A stretch of 64,000 bases of DNA from Trametes villosa. Lineage: Eukaryota; Basidiomycota; Agaricomycetes; Polyporales; Polyporaceae. Positions 18,256 to 29,622 of the stretch are shown piece by piece; the first letter of the stretch is position 1; every line of letters begins with the position of its first letter. Location of the stretch: contig PUDQ02000113.1 in the NCBI GenBank assembly GCA_002964805.2, forward strand, positions 310,001-374,000. Reading direction: 5' to 3'. Both the position numbers and the translations under genes were made by a program. The notes under the pieces were generated by a model, which saw only the letters and a program-made list of their open reading frames with translations, was not told where the DNA came from and made no database searches.

Positions 18256-19438
18256 TCACTTCCGCATCCTCTTCTTGAAGCGTTCCATAACCTGGAGATC
18301 CATAAAGTCAGCGCGACGCCGACAACACGAGAAAATGTGCTTACGATCTCATCCGTAGCCATTTGTGCCCGCTCACTTGGCCGACGGGTTTCGTGATCCT
18401 CAGGGTTGAGGCCCATGGCTTCGAGCTTGGCGTCTCGAATGATATCCGCGTCCGACTTCGCTTTGAGATTTGGCCGGTAGACTGACGAAGACATGAGCGG
18501 ACGGCAATAATGGTAGTGGCAGGCGACAAACATCGTGATGCGGCGAGATGTGCTTCGTCGCCCGCGTCTTTCTGTCTCTCCTTCCGCTGCTCTGCAATCT
18601 GACGTTTCGCTTTCTCCGTCTCCTCAATGTTCTTTAATCGAGCGCTAGGCAAGGTCAGTCAGGACCACAGGCCTTCGGTGACACAGAGGGAGACGTACTC
18701 CATGCCCAGGTCCACCTCTGGTATCGCCGTTAGCATTGCCAGACTGTTCGTGACGCTTCCTTCCTCCTGCTCCTTCTTCTGTGCTGGAGGCTTGTACTTC
18801 TCCGTGATGCGGAACACCTCCGCGTATGGGTCCGCCTGCCCGTCATCCTTCTTCGACTCGTTCTGTGTACCCCGCCGTAGCTTCATGTTCTCCTCAATGT
18901 ATGCCATCCTACAGAGAAAACATAAGACACAGACTTCATCCAAAATGACCAGACGTACATGTGCTTGTCGACGTCAAGGGCGTTCGTCTGGTGCGTGAAG
19001 TTGTTCTCGCGAACGACCTTCCGAGCCTTGGCCTCAGCATCTTCCGCTTCCCTGTAGTGTAGTCAGTACGCAAAAGCACACACGAGCCAAATACACACGC
19101 ACTCTTCCTCGTTATCGTGCGACGCGCCAGGCCTCAATCCAGCGACGACCTCCTCTTCCTTAGGCCTCTTGCGCTTCTTCTTAGTCTCCCCCTTGTACAG
19201 CTTGCCCACATCTATGCCTTCGCGCGCCTTGCGTAGCTTCCGCAGCTCGATGAGTTCTGAGATACTAACGGGTGAGATGAGTGAGTCCGCATACTGCAGA
19301 AGGACGGGACTAGCCACAAAGTACCTACTCGAGCTTCTCCTCGCCCTCTTCGGACTGCCCTGCTACCGGCGACTCGTCTTCAGCCTCAAGGGACGGTTGT
19401 CGCACTCTAGGCTGAGGTCTGGTTCGTTTCCTGATCAT
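18256..19438 (-). CDS. C9orf78/HCA59 (TLS1-like) splicing-associated protein
   Basis: This is the family known as hepatocellular carcinoma-associated antigen 59 in animals and Tls1 in fission yeast, spliceosome-linked proteins. The product begins MIRKRTRPQPRVRQPSLEAE at 19438. It continues through SISELIELRKLRKAREGID and the family hallmark DVDKHM..MAYIEENMKLRRG, then PYAEVFRITEKYKPP and SLAMLTAIPEVDLGME. The C-terminal part is RLKNIEETEKAKRQIAEQRK and YRPNLKAKSDADIIRDAKLE, ending VMERFKKRMRK at the stop 18258-18256. At least six short introns split it; the last is 18344-18292. The protein is highly charged and mostly helical or disordered, as expected for the family. Confidence 0.87.
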
Positions 19439-19683
19439 GGCGTAAAGCAGAACGCAGCAAGGAGGTGGCAGGAGAGTGAAAGCATGGCATTTCGCGCTCG
19501 CTCCGGGTTCACTTACGAGTCACGTGCTTGTACCGCAGGAGCACAATTCGAAGTCAAGCCAGGTTCACGCTGCTTTTGCGTAACGGGGAAACCGACATAA
19601 CATGCGATAACAGCGAGACAGATGCAGAGTACAGGCGAAGTAGAGCTACATGTATGACATAACCAAATACAGCCGTAGACACT

Positions 19684-21292
19684 CTACCGAGAGTCACTGG
19701 CCGGCGGCTCCGAGTCCCGCAGAAAGGCTGAAGCGAATCCAGGGGCATCGAAGTGCGCGGACGAGGCAGAGCCTACGGTGATAGATGACAAGGGGGGCAT
19801 GTTTTGGGTCTCGACAGAGTGGGTTGGGGCGTAAGGGTGTGCCAGCACTACTTCGGGCGGACGAAGCCCACCCCGACGGAGTCGTGGGGCGATCACTGGG
19901 GGGCGTTCGCCATCGCTATCCGCAGGAGCTGGACCAGAGGCTGGGAGGGCATTTTCCACAGGGGCGGGGGGCGGAGAAGTCAAGGAATACCAGAGCTCTG
20001 ATGAGCTCGGGCTGCGCGTACCGGAGCTTGCGGTGGTGGAATCCCCAATGGTGGCTGAAGTTGTCGCCGAACTGCCTGCGTGATTGAGGCTAGCCTGCGT
20101 GGGCACCGAACGACGACGTACGCTCGACCACGGTCGGAGGCCGTAGGTCAAGATTTGATCCGCTGGGGTGGACTCCGCGGGACGAGTACCGAATGCGCTC
20201 GGTCTTGGAGCCGGCTCGGGTAATTCTGTGCGAGGACCGTCTTCTTCCGTTGCACTGTTCCGGATCGCGGACCGGCGGCGAGTAGTGAACTCGCTGAAAT
20301 CCGTTGTGCGAGAGTGGTGCGAGCGACGAATGGTAGATTGGCGGGACAACGCAGAGGTACCAGCGCCTCCGAAACCCGTATACCAAGGAGAACGAGAGGT
20401 CGGAGGCGATTGTGCGCGGGGGCTAGTCCGTCTCCGAGCAGTGTCACGCGAATCGGCTGATGCGACAGGAGGCAAAGGGGGAGGGGAGAACATCTCCACG
20501 GCGTTTCGACGAGACACGGTGCCGGGTAGGTCAACGGTTGAGGGAAAATACGCGTCGTACAGATCGGTGTTGATCCTTGCCCCCTCGAGGGACCCTGAGG
20601 TGTCCAGGGCGGTTCCGTAGTCTTCGTCCCCATCTGATTCAGAGAGGACGTCATGGAAAGTGCTGTAACGGGGCGGCAGTACGGGAAAGCTGCGGTGAGT
20701 CCCCCGACTTCGGCGGATACTTTGGGTGGTGCGGTAGACGTGGAGAGGGGCAGCCTGCATATGCAGTGCCTTGGCTGTTCGTTCAGATATAAAGCGGCGG
20801 TCGGCGGGATCAGGGCGGGTCCGACGCTCAGCCATTTCCTGCAAAACAGCGTGAGATATCGGTGCGCCGTGCGGTATGGGCGTACACACCTTGACCAAAA
20901 TATCAAACAGAGATGCTGTGAAAGCGTCGCCCTCATCGAGCTCCTCCACAAAGGCCTCGTAGGTTATTGACGGGCTTTCCTTCTCCGCGCCCATTCGTTT
21001 CACTGCTCCTTGACTGCGGCTATCGGTGAGGAAGGATAGCCTCGGTAGCTGCCACGGTACTCACACCATGTTCTTGACTTTGGTGCGGAGGACCTCGTCA
21101 TGGTGTTCTAGCGTCCTGTAGACCAGAGCTACGGTTAGCGAGGCCCACGGATATCTGTAGCTGTAGCACCGACCATTTGCCCATGGTGCGAGGAGGGAGA
21201 TGGAGGCAGTGGTTAGAGTGAGAGATCCGGTGGCGTCGCCGCGGGGAAGGATACCGGCCGCCCATCTCAGGCGCTGATTGGTCGAAGCCCAT
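19684..21292 (-). CDS. Conserved-looking fungal protein of unknown function, disordered C-terminus
   Basis: I could not assign a family. A three-exon model starts at the ATG 21292 (MGFDQSAPEMGGRYRYPWAS), crosses an intron with a CTCTAAC branch point, and reads SLTVALVYRTLEHHDEVLRT and KVKNMVQGAVKRMGAEKESP. After a second intron of about 51 nt it enters a single long exon to 19684. The N-terminal 150 residues look structured (ITYEAFVEELDEGDAFTASL, FDILVKVCTPIPHG). The remaining 300 are Ser/Thr/Pro/Arg-rich and probably disordered, with SPW..GFGG-type patches. The junctions keep frame. Without the two upstream exons the first ATG would be 20994. It is divergent from TFIIB, with about 310 bp between start codons. 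Confidence 0.6.
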
Positions 21293-21603
21293 ATTACCAA
21301 TATTTTGGAACAATAAGCCCCTTGTCAGACATCCTTGGTTGGCGCGCAGGCCGTGCTGCACTCTACGCTTCTTGCCACGAACCGTCACCACCTCCTTTGA
21401 CGATCTCCCCCGCCGTCTCGCATTTGCTTGCGTAGTGGTATGTACACGCTGCGTTCGATGTTGTACGCGATGATGCGACGATAACAGGCATAGCAAACCC
21501 GGTCTCGCCAGAGTACTGAAGACCCGCACGACTCAGATATCCTTCCCACCTCACTCATTCTCTTGCTCGCCGACCTCTGTCGCACCCATAGCCCACATCT
21601 GCC

Positions 21604-22730
21604 ATGGCCTACTCTCAGCCGTTCCCCCTCGCACAACCGATCCAGAAAACACAGCAACCGACATTCGGCCCGGACCTCGCAGTCCGTCTCATCTGTCCCG
21701 AATGTCGCGACCCGAACCCGAACATTGTCGAGGAGTTCAGCAGCGGAGATCTTGTCTGTGGCACTTGTGGGCTAGTGTTGGGCGATAGGATTGTCGATAC
21801 GAGGAGTGAGTGGAGGGTAAGTCGCATCCCTTTCTACTCTGCCTCCGCTTCCACTCGTGGGAACGGCTCGCCTTACCCCATTTCTAGACGTTTGCGAACG
21901 ATGAGGGCGACGACCCTTCGCGTGTTGGTGCGGCCTCAGACCCTCTCATGGAGGGCATGGAGCAGCTGGACACGACGATCTCGTTCAGGGACGGAGGGTC
22001 AGGCATAGCGCGCGAGCTGCAACGCGCAGCATCTCGTTCGGCCGCCTCGCGTTCGGAGCGGAACCTGCTGCAGGCTTTCCGCGATATCTCGAGCTGGTGC
22101 GACCAGTTCTCTCTCCCCAAAACCATCTCCGACATCGCGAAGCAACTGTATAAGCGATCTGACGAGGAGAAGCTCCTTCGCGGCAAGCCGCTCGACGCTG
22201 TCATCGCCGCCTGCATCTTCATCGCTTGCAGACAAGCGCACGTACCACGAACGTTCCGCGAGATCTGCAACCTCACCCACGTCAGCAAGAAGGTTCTTGG
22301 GCAGTGTTACAAGGCTCTCGAGCAGGCCTTCAACCTCACACCAGGCGCGTCTCAGGACCGCCACTTGAACGCCCCGAGCGGCACGACCGGTGCCGAAGAC
22401 CTTCTGGTCCGGTATTGCAACCATCTCGACCTTCCACCCAACGTCCAGCCAATCTGTGCGGACATCATCGTGAAGGCGCGAGAGCTGGGTATCGCGGATG
22501 GTCGCTCGCCCGTGTCCATCGCTGGCGGCGCCATCTACTTCACCTGTTGCCTGCTCGACAAGCCCAAGACGGTCAAGGAGATCAGCACGGTCGCGGGCGT
22601 CAGCGAGGGTACGATCAAACTGGTCTACCGTCTCTACTATGCGGACAAGGAGAAGCTCGTGAAGGAGGAGTGGATCAGGGACGGTAAGGCGAAGCTGGAG
22701 AGGCTTCCTGTGGAGAGCGGGTCGAAGTAG
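21604..22730 (+). CDS. SUA7: Transcription initiation factor TFIIB
   Basis: This is the RNA polymerase II general factor that bridges TBP-DNA and the polymerase. Two exons, 21604-21816 and 21888-22730, total 1056 nt for 351 residues, typical for TFIIB. The zinc ribbon reads CPEC-X17[11 protein letters not shown]. The B-reader/linker follows ([20 protein letters not shown], spanning the intron). The two cyclin-like repeats are recognisable at [38 protein letters not shown] and [39 protein letters not shown]. Confidence 0.96.
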
Positions 22731-22930
22731 GTGGGAGCTGTATCATACGAGGATTATAATTCTATGACCACTGTATGTATACGTATGGACCAGTCAATCT
22801 TACCACATGTGAACATTCGGCCTTGCTATGCGGTTCCACAGCCGGATGTTTGGATGTCATCAGAATCGTTATGGATAGAGGATACCGGTATAAAACAGGG
22901 TACAAGCAAAGCATAGACGAGCGATACAGA

Positions 22931-24118
22931 TCACCGCTTCCCCTTCTTCCCCTTACCACCGCTGTCCCGAGCGAGGGCAGCACTTCCTTTGCCCTTGCTT
23001 GCGGACCGGATAGCCTTCCGCACATTGAGGACGTCTGAGCCCGAGGTCGACTTCGACTTCTTCGCAGCAGGCTCCTTGTCCAGCTTTGCCAAGATAGCCA
23101 TGTTGTTGGACTTCTCGGCATCCGCAGGCCTCTCCGTGGGGTCGAACTGCGGAATAGAGTTGAGACTGGGGAACCATCTTTAACGGGAGATCGTCGACAT
23201 ACTTTCCGCTTCATGCCCTTCAACTTCTTCTCGCCCTCCAACTTCCGGTCAAACTTGCCCATGCTGGCTGTGCTTTGCCGAGTGACAGCGAGCGTCCTGT
23301 CGATCTCCTTTTTGCGCTGGACGGGGGGTGCCGCAGCGCTGCTGGGTCCGGAAGCAGCCGCGGCGCGGGCGACGTTTTGCTTGTGTTGCCGCTCGTTTTT
23401 CGCTACACGCTCCTTGCGTTCGTCGCGCGCAGCTTTTGAGGGGTCATAGTCCACATCTTGATCGCCGTATACGCGGTCAGACCAGACACATACAGCGCGG
23501 GGACGTGAAGCCCAGCGAGAGAGAACGCACCGGCATTGGCAGGGACCTCCGTAAGCCACTGGGTCTCCTTGTCCTTGTTCGCGCCCTTCCACCCCCAGCG
23601 GTCGACCCACTCCTGCTTCTCCTCGTCCCACACCTTCTTCTCCTTGCGCGTCTTCTGGATGCCCTTCGCCTTGGCGAACTGCTCCCACTTGGTCGGCGGC
23701 TTCGGTTTCGGCAGCGGCTTCGCACGCGGGAGCTGCGTGGTGGGGGCAGGCAGCTGCGCAAGGGGCCCGTCCGGCGATGAGGTGGTGGGAAGGGAAAAGA
23801 GCGAGGCGATGAGCGTCTGCACGCCGTCCCGCGCGGTGGACATCAGGTACTCCTCCAGGTCGGCCCTGCGGGGAAGGCACGCGCATACGTCAATCCTGGG
23901 CGGTGCGCAGGGAGGAACGCGCGCAGCTTACTCATAACTCTCTTGGTCGACATGGTTGAGGTCGGTGACCGTCAGGAAACCCGTGTCTACCTCGAGGGGA
24001 ATCTCCTTCTCGACAATAACGGATTTCCTGCGCATAACATGAGCAATTGCCAGTGTCGGCGAGGAAATCAGACTCACTGCTTGGCATTATGAGCTGCTAG
24101 AATGTCTGAAACGTCCAT
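22931..24118 (-). CDS. RRS1: RRS1, regulator of ribosome synthesis (60S assembly)
   Basis: This nucleolar factor, with Rpf2, brings the 5S RNP into pre-60S particles. It begins MDVSDILAAHNAKQ at 24118 and passes IPLEVDTGFLTVTDLNHVD. The family core is LPRAKPLPKPKPPTKWEQFA, then KGIQKTRKEKKVWDEEKQEWV and RWGWKGANKDKETQWLTEVP. After further introns come DVDYDPSKAARDERKERVAK, a basic GKFDRKLEGEKKLKGMKRK stretch and a Lys-rich tail ending KGKKGKR at the TGA 22933-22931. About four or five short introns are visible; borders inside 23180-23540 are approximate. It is convergent with TFIIB. Confidence 0.92.
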
Positions 24119-24501
24119 GTTGAGATTAGGTGCGCAGCAGCGAGTTCCAAGGGGGAGAAGGGCAGGTGGGGGAGGTGGACGAGCGCGCTGCAAACGACTT
24201 GCTAAGCGCCCACATGCACAAATTCTCGATCGCAAGAAGGCGTATCCGCATTTGGAAGGCGTTCAAGAACACATCGACACCGCCTCACGGGCAACGCTAC
24301 GCCGCTAGGGCTTGACCTCAGGGTGTTCCACGGTTCATGAATAGTACTTCACATGCGGCGCAGTACCTTGAATGCACTCCTGCAAAAGCATACTAATGAC
24401 GCTCGTGCACAGCACCGGAGTTGTCAATGGACACCGACGGCCAGCAAGAGATGATGGAGTATTTAACAGATTGGACATGAGGCGAGGTAGCAGTGACAGC
24501 G

Positions 24502-25675
24502 ATGCCTCCCCATCCTTTCGTACCCCTTGCGACTCACAGAGTCCTGCGTCGAGTTGTGCGACGCCTCTCCTGGTGGATCCCTCTGTTGGTCTGCCTCTCA
24601 CTGCTTGGCTATATCCTCATCGCGCGACGGAAGCCCAACATCGTTTGTGAACAGGAGATCTGCAGAACACCGTTAGATGGCTACCACCACTTGTCAGTAT
24701 ATACTGTACTTCATCCTATCGCGTGTCACGGCGATAGGTTCTAACCCCCATGTTAGGCACTCGCAACCGGTAGTGAACGTAGAATATCTCCATTCACTTG
24801 CTCCGAAAGCCTCTGAGAACGCCATCGTCACCAGCATGTACAACGACGCATTCGCTGTACCGGTCGCCACCCTGGGACACTCCCTCAACAAGGCCAACAG
24901 CACCGCACGACGCATCGTCTTCTACCTCCCCGGGCGAGTCTCCCAACGCGCGTTATGCATCGCGACCGTCTCCGGGTTCGAGCCCTTCGCCGTCGATCGG
25001 ATCGACCCACCTGCCGACGGCGGCGTCCACTCGCACTTCATAGACCAGTTCACCAAGCTCAGGATATGGGCGCTGTCGGCGCTGGGCATCAAGGCAGTGG
25101 TGTACCTCGACGCCGACACGCTCGTCCGGCGGAACTTCGACGAGCTCTTCGCGCTCCCGTTCAACTTCGCCGCCGTCCCAGATGTGTACGTCGGCAACCC
25201 TGGGTTCACCGTCGGCTTCAACGCCGGGGTCCTGTTCGTCCGTCCGTCCGTCACCGCGTTCCGCGACCTCGTCTCGCACATCAACACCGCCAGGTACTCG
25301 CACTGGGAGGCGGAGCAGGCGTACCTCAACGTCTTTTATGGCGCCGACGCCGTTCGCTTACCGTATATCTACAACGGCAACATCGCGATCAAGCGCCGCA
25401 ACCCGCGGTTGTGGGAAGGCCTGCAGAGCGAGCTTCGTCTGATCCACTACTCGCTCGTCAAGCCGTTCTGGAGGGATGTCTACGACGAGGTTGGACTGGA
25501 CTATGTGCACGCTACCGTGCAGCTGCGGGCGAAGGACTGGGATGGGGCGTTCAGAGACGAGATCCTGGAGTGGGGAGAGGCGTGGAGGGAGACAGAAGAC
25601 ACGTACGGACATGAGATCATGGTATGTGGGTGGAAACACGGCCTCGAGCTGCCAAAGAAGTCGCAGGAGGAGTAG
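24502..25675 (+). CDS. Glycosyltransferase family 8 (glycogenin-like), type II membrane protein
   Basis: This is a retaining GT8-type nucleotide-sugar transferase, probably in the Golgi. From the ATG at 24502 (MPPHPFVPLATHRVLRRVVR) a basic cytosolic tail precedes a signal anchor (WWIPLLVCLSLLGYILIA). One intron follows (donor GTCAGT near 24693, acceptor near 24757). The lumenal domain starts with NAIVTSMYNDAFAVPVATLG. It contains the metal/sugar-binding DXD motif in VVYLDADTLVRRNFDELF, then FNAGVLFVRPS, HWEAEQAYLNVFYG, YNGNIAIKRRNPRLW and the family histidine segment LIHYSLVKPFW. The C-terminus is short (KKSQEE). Glycogenin proper lacks a signal anchor, so a Golgi glucosyl- or galactosyltransferase role is more likely. 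Confidence 0.85.
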
Positions 25676-25890
25676 GCTGTTTTTGGACATAGGTGGACTT
25701 GGATTGTTAGGACTATGGACGGCCTATGGACGCAACTTGATGCACGACCTCATGATTGGGTTGGCTACAGATTTGAGTATACAGCGACAATATTTCCTAC
25801 TCTCTGTCAGCAGCATGATGTCGATGTATTGCTGTCAACTCACCTATAATACACGTTGCTCTGCATGGCATTAACCCCCGATACACCGGC

Positions 25891-26970
25891 CTATGTCAAT
25901 GTCGCCACTTCGACCTTCGAGCCGAGCCCTCTCCATTTGGTGCCAGCTCCGACTTCCTGAGATATCTCAGACGGGATTTCCGACAGGATTTTTGCAATCC
26001 ACATCGGATCTGTCAGCGGTGTGAGATCGTCGCGCTTGGGCAGCCGCTATATCCGGTCGGTCAGAACATCAACGCGTCGTAGCTCGTGGTTATGGAGCGC
26101 TCACATGTTTGACGCGGTCGTAAGGAGCTTCCCAACCGCTTGTTTCTCGAACGACCAGTGGCGGAGAGGACGCGAGGGAGTGGTATATCCGCGTATCATA
26201 CGTCCGGAACAGAACGTTGTCCACCCTGAGCGTGAAGCGCTGCAAGATGAATATGCACGTCGGCATCACGCGCTACAGAAGTTCGTAAGCTCCCAACGGA
26301 TGCTAGACCAGAGTGTATGACCTACAATGCGAACCAGTTGGTGAGAGGCACCATTGTCGTGCAGCTCGTCCTCGTATAGAGGGATCTCCGCATAGAACAG
26401 GATCGGATCGGGGCGAGTCAACTCGGCCAGAGGGATGGTGTGGGACGGGTTATTACGGTCCGCCGGTTTCCAGTCTATGGTGCTGTTGGAGGATGTGCTG
26501 TGGCCTGGGTAGAGAGTAGTATATGTCCAGTCGAACGGTTTGGTCGCTACGGTCCTGGGCATTGGGATTTGAGAGGAAGATCCGGTGCTGGAGTTGTGAG
26601 TCAAGAATAGCAACAACATCATGAAAGCAATCGATTATACATACCGACTCTTCAGCCAAGCATCTGCATAGCCAACTTTCACTCCTCCATCGCCTTCCTG
26701 AAGTTCGCCATTACGGACGCCTTTAAGGGCCTCCTCGGTGGTGAACGCGTACTTCCAGCCGCTCGTCTTGTGCTCGAGCTCCAGAGAGTTGTTCCCAAAG
26801 GTCATCTCAGGCAGGGGGATACCGCCGATGGCGGCTTGCAGCGCGTCTGACTGGCCTGCATTCGAGATGGGATTTGTGCGCGCGGTGATAGACCATGGGC
26901 CGATCTCAATCGTCCGCGAGTTCGGCGACTCGAATAGCTGGTGTTCAGGTAGCGACACTGCTGCGGACAT
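25891..26970 (-). CDS. TIP41: TIP41-like protein (TOR/PP2A pathway regulator)
   Basis: Tip41 binds Tap42/alpha4 and tunes PP2A-type phosphatases downstream of TOR. The product starts MSAAVSLPEHQLFESPNSRT at 26970. It continues with the family markers IEIGPWSITARTNPISN, LPEMTFGNNSLELEHKTSGW and FDWTYTTLYPGHS, then the diagnostic RPDPILFYAEIPLYEDELHD. Beyond that come CIFILQRFTLRVDNVLFRTY-type sequence and the C-terminal WRGLGSKVEVATLT, ending at the TAG 25893-25891. About four introns are visible. Order and motifs match the Tip41 family throughout. Confidence 0.93.
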
Positions 26971-27214
26971 GATAACCTCCGGGAACGAAGGTAGTCGAGT
27001 GTATCGCGAGAACGTCGTGAATATGCAGCGGGTGGAAGGAGAGCAAGGTGATCTAGCCGAGCGCGTTCGCGTCTCCGGCGTCTGAATCGACCTCCTCGCC
27101 TGCCACCACCATCTCGTAGCTCCTTCTCCGCGTCGTGTCTAGTCTCGTCGCCACACTCACACTCACTGGGATTCTTTCTCTGAAATTTCTGTGCGATACC
27201 TTGGACTGGTAGAG
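26971..27214. promoter_or_regulatory. Divergent promoter shared by TIP41 and the dynein light intermediate chain gene
   Basis: The two start codons are 244 bp apart and point away from each other. The stretch must hold both promoters and leaders. No strong TATA element is evident; a run rich in CGCG/TCGCG lies near 27000-27075. Confidence 0.6.
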
Positions 27215-29118
27215 ATGGAGAATTCGCGACCGTCATCACCGGAAGCACCCCCACAGGATCTGTGGTCCTCTATCCTCGACTCGGTGTCGACCTCTCGTTC
27301 GATACCTGCAAAACAGGTCATTGTCTTGGGCGAACCATCATCCGGGAAGTCTACGCTTGTATCTGCGCTGCTACAGAAACCGGCACCGGAAGAGACGAAG
27401 GAGGATCAGCGGTCGGACTTCGCCCTTGGGTACGACTGGGCCGATGTAAGAGACGACGCGGAAGAAGGTACGTCTCGTCTTCGCGTGCTCTATCAGTGCG
27501 TATATTCATATAGCTACTATAAGATACCCTTGCCCGACTATCCGTGTATACCGTCCCCTCCTCCGCGCCTGCTTATACTTCTCTATTGCCGTACTTTGTC
27601 CCCCCACGCACATCTCTGCCGCATACCCTGGTTATGGTCGTTCTGGACTGGACGCGCCCATGGTCTTTCATTCAAGAGCTAGAAACCTGGCTGGAGTGGG
27701 TAGAACAATGGGTCAAGGGAGACGGCTCTCGTGACCTTGACATCACGAAGGAGGAGAACCGAGAACGCTGTACGTACGCACCACCCCAGCATATCGTGAC
27801 TGGACGCTAACTTTGTAGCGTATAGTGCAGGCACATTGGCAGCACTACGCCGAGCCTTCGTCAGAACCTCTACCTGCGACCTCTGTATCGAGTACTCTGC
27901 TGCCACTCGGTCCGGGTACCTTGACGCACAATTCCGCCGGCGTCCCTATCGTCGTAGTCTGCACGAAGGCCGACCTTATAGACGAGGGCAACGACATCAT
28001 TGGCGCCGGCACATCAGGGATGGGCGGCATGGTGAAGGGTAAGGGTGGCGAATGGGAAGAACAGACGGACAGCATCATGCAGGTCCTCCGAACTATTTGC
28101 CTCAAATGTATGTGGGCTACGGTCTCGCGTGTGCATGCCCTGACTGGTCCACAGACGGTGCCGGCTTGTTCTACACAACGCCTCAACCAACTACCTTGCA
28201 GGTCCTCCGACAATATGCCTTGCATACACTCTTCGTACCTCCCGCGCCTTCCCCCGCTGCAGGAGCACCCTCCGAAGCAGCCGCTCCGCCTCGGAATCCC
28301 TTCCCCTTCCAGCACAAACCAAACGCGTTGGATCGCGACAGGATCGTCATACCTGCAGGCTGGGATAGCTGGGGCAAGATCGCTGTGCTGCGCGATGGGT
28401 TTGACGCGAAACTGTGGGGCGAGGCTTGGGAGAACGACCTCGACCACGCAGACGACGAGGACGGGACCGCTCACGCCCAGCGACTCTATGCGGGTCTCGT
28501 TCCCGACAACAGCCGCAAGGTAAGGCGTTTGCAACGTCTGCGGCGTACCCTCAACTCACCGTGTTTATCCGTCAGCCACCACCCCTTCCACCACTCAACA
28601 ACCCCACCCCGGAGCAAGTGTTCTTGGCGAAGAACTACGACGAGAACGCGAAGAAGCCGGACCGCGATCCTCGCGGTGCATTCCGCAACCCGAACGAGAC
28701 GGCTTCCGCGGGTATCGTAGGCCCGATGGGCAGCAGCAGCTTCAACCTCCCGAACGTCGAGCGCGCGTTGACGGAGATGGAAAGCGTTGCCGGCGCCGCA
28801 GGGGTCAACCCACTCAACATGAGCACCGCTCGAGACCCCGTCGCACGGGCACTCTCTGGGCGCAGCGGCGCTCGTCCACCGAACGCAGGGCTTTCCATCC
28901 CTACTGCGGGAGCGGCACTCGCACTCGGGCGTTCCGCTGCGCCGTCGCCGGCACCTCTGTCCGCGACGACGCCGAACTCTGGAGACGACCAATCGCAGCA
29001 CCAGGCCCTCAAGGCGTTCTTCGACAACCTCATCAACAAGAGGAACACCGGCAAAGCCGACGATAGGGGATCTGCGAAGAGTCCAGACGGAGAGAATGGA
29101 GCGGATGAAGGAAGTTAA
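27215..29118 (+). CDS. Cytoplasmic dynein light intermediate chain
   Basis: This subunit links the dynein-1 motor to cargo adaptors. From the ATG at 27215 (MENSRPSSPEAPPQDLWSSI) a Ras-like fold begins, with an intact P-loop VIVLGEPSSGKSTLVSALLQ, LGYDWADVRDDAEEDTLARL and LPHTLVMVVLDWTRPWSFIQ. Next come VPIVVVCTKADLI (NKxD-like) and GAGLFYTTPQPTTLQVLRQY. The central NRDRIVIPAGWDSW-like segment (DRDRIVIPAGWDSWGKIAVL) and FLAKNYDENAKKPDRDPRG are typical. The C-terminal 170 residues are Ala/Ser/Pro-rich and end with a short helix (ALKAFFDNLINKRN), the region that binds adaptors in animals. About five introns; the junction GAAGAAG/ATACCC at 27467-27529 keeps frame. Confidence 0.9.
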
Positions 29119-29170
29119 GTTGGCTGTAGAGTCGTGATGCGCCAGTATCTCGGGACTGGATGTTTTATGC

Positions 29171-29452
29171 CTATATGATACCACCAGGGCCTTGCCGTTT
29201 AGCTTGTGCAGCGGCATGCAGTGCTGAGACGTTCTTGAGCACCTTCCACATTTGGAGCAACACCAGCCGGAGGGCACCCGCCGTCGCCGCCGCCGAGAAG
29301 ATTGTCCAGGGATCCGAAAGGTACGTAACAGTAGGCGTCTCTGGTATCCGCAGAAACGCTTTGACCTCGTTAATCAGCTTTGACGGACCAATGGGTGCGC
29401 AGGGCGACGGGTCCCGAGGAGCAGATGACCGGTTCCACTGTCCAGTCAGCAC
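29171..29452 (-). CDS. Possible exon of a small unidentified protein
   Basis: A minus-strand frame between two plus-strand genes encodes a compact sequence with protein-like character: PSKLINEVKAFLRIPETPTV, then YLSDPWTIFSAAATAGALRL and VLLQMWKVLKNVSALHAAAQ, ending GPGGII at 29171. It could form one or two hydrophobic helices. No ATG opens this frame (an in-frame TAA lies upstream), so a real gene would need a 5' exon in 29460-29600, for example the ATG near 29553. No family is recognised. The competing plus-strand reading is weaker. Confidence 0.25.
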   Translation of the reverse strand: MLTGQWNRSSAPRDPSPCAPIGPSKLINEVKAFLRIPETPTVTYLSDPWTIFSAAATAGALRLVLLQMWKVLKNVSALHAAAQAKRQGPGGII

Positions 29453-29622
29453 AGACCCTCGAGTCTCGACCGGTCGATCACATTAATTCCCTGCGCACAG
29501 ACCAACCGCCAACCGTCTCTGGCCCGGAATCCGATGGTGGCAGTCAAGAATATAAGGCGTCGCAGGTCGCCGTACCATTCTCGTCTTCTCCTCAGGCTTA
29601 GCTCTGCGCCCAATCCTCTGCC

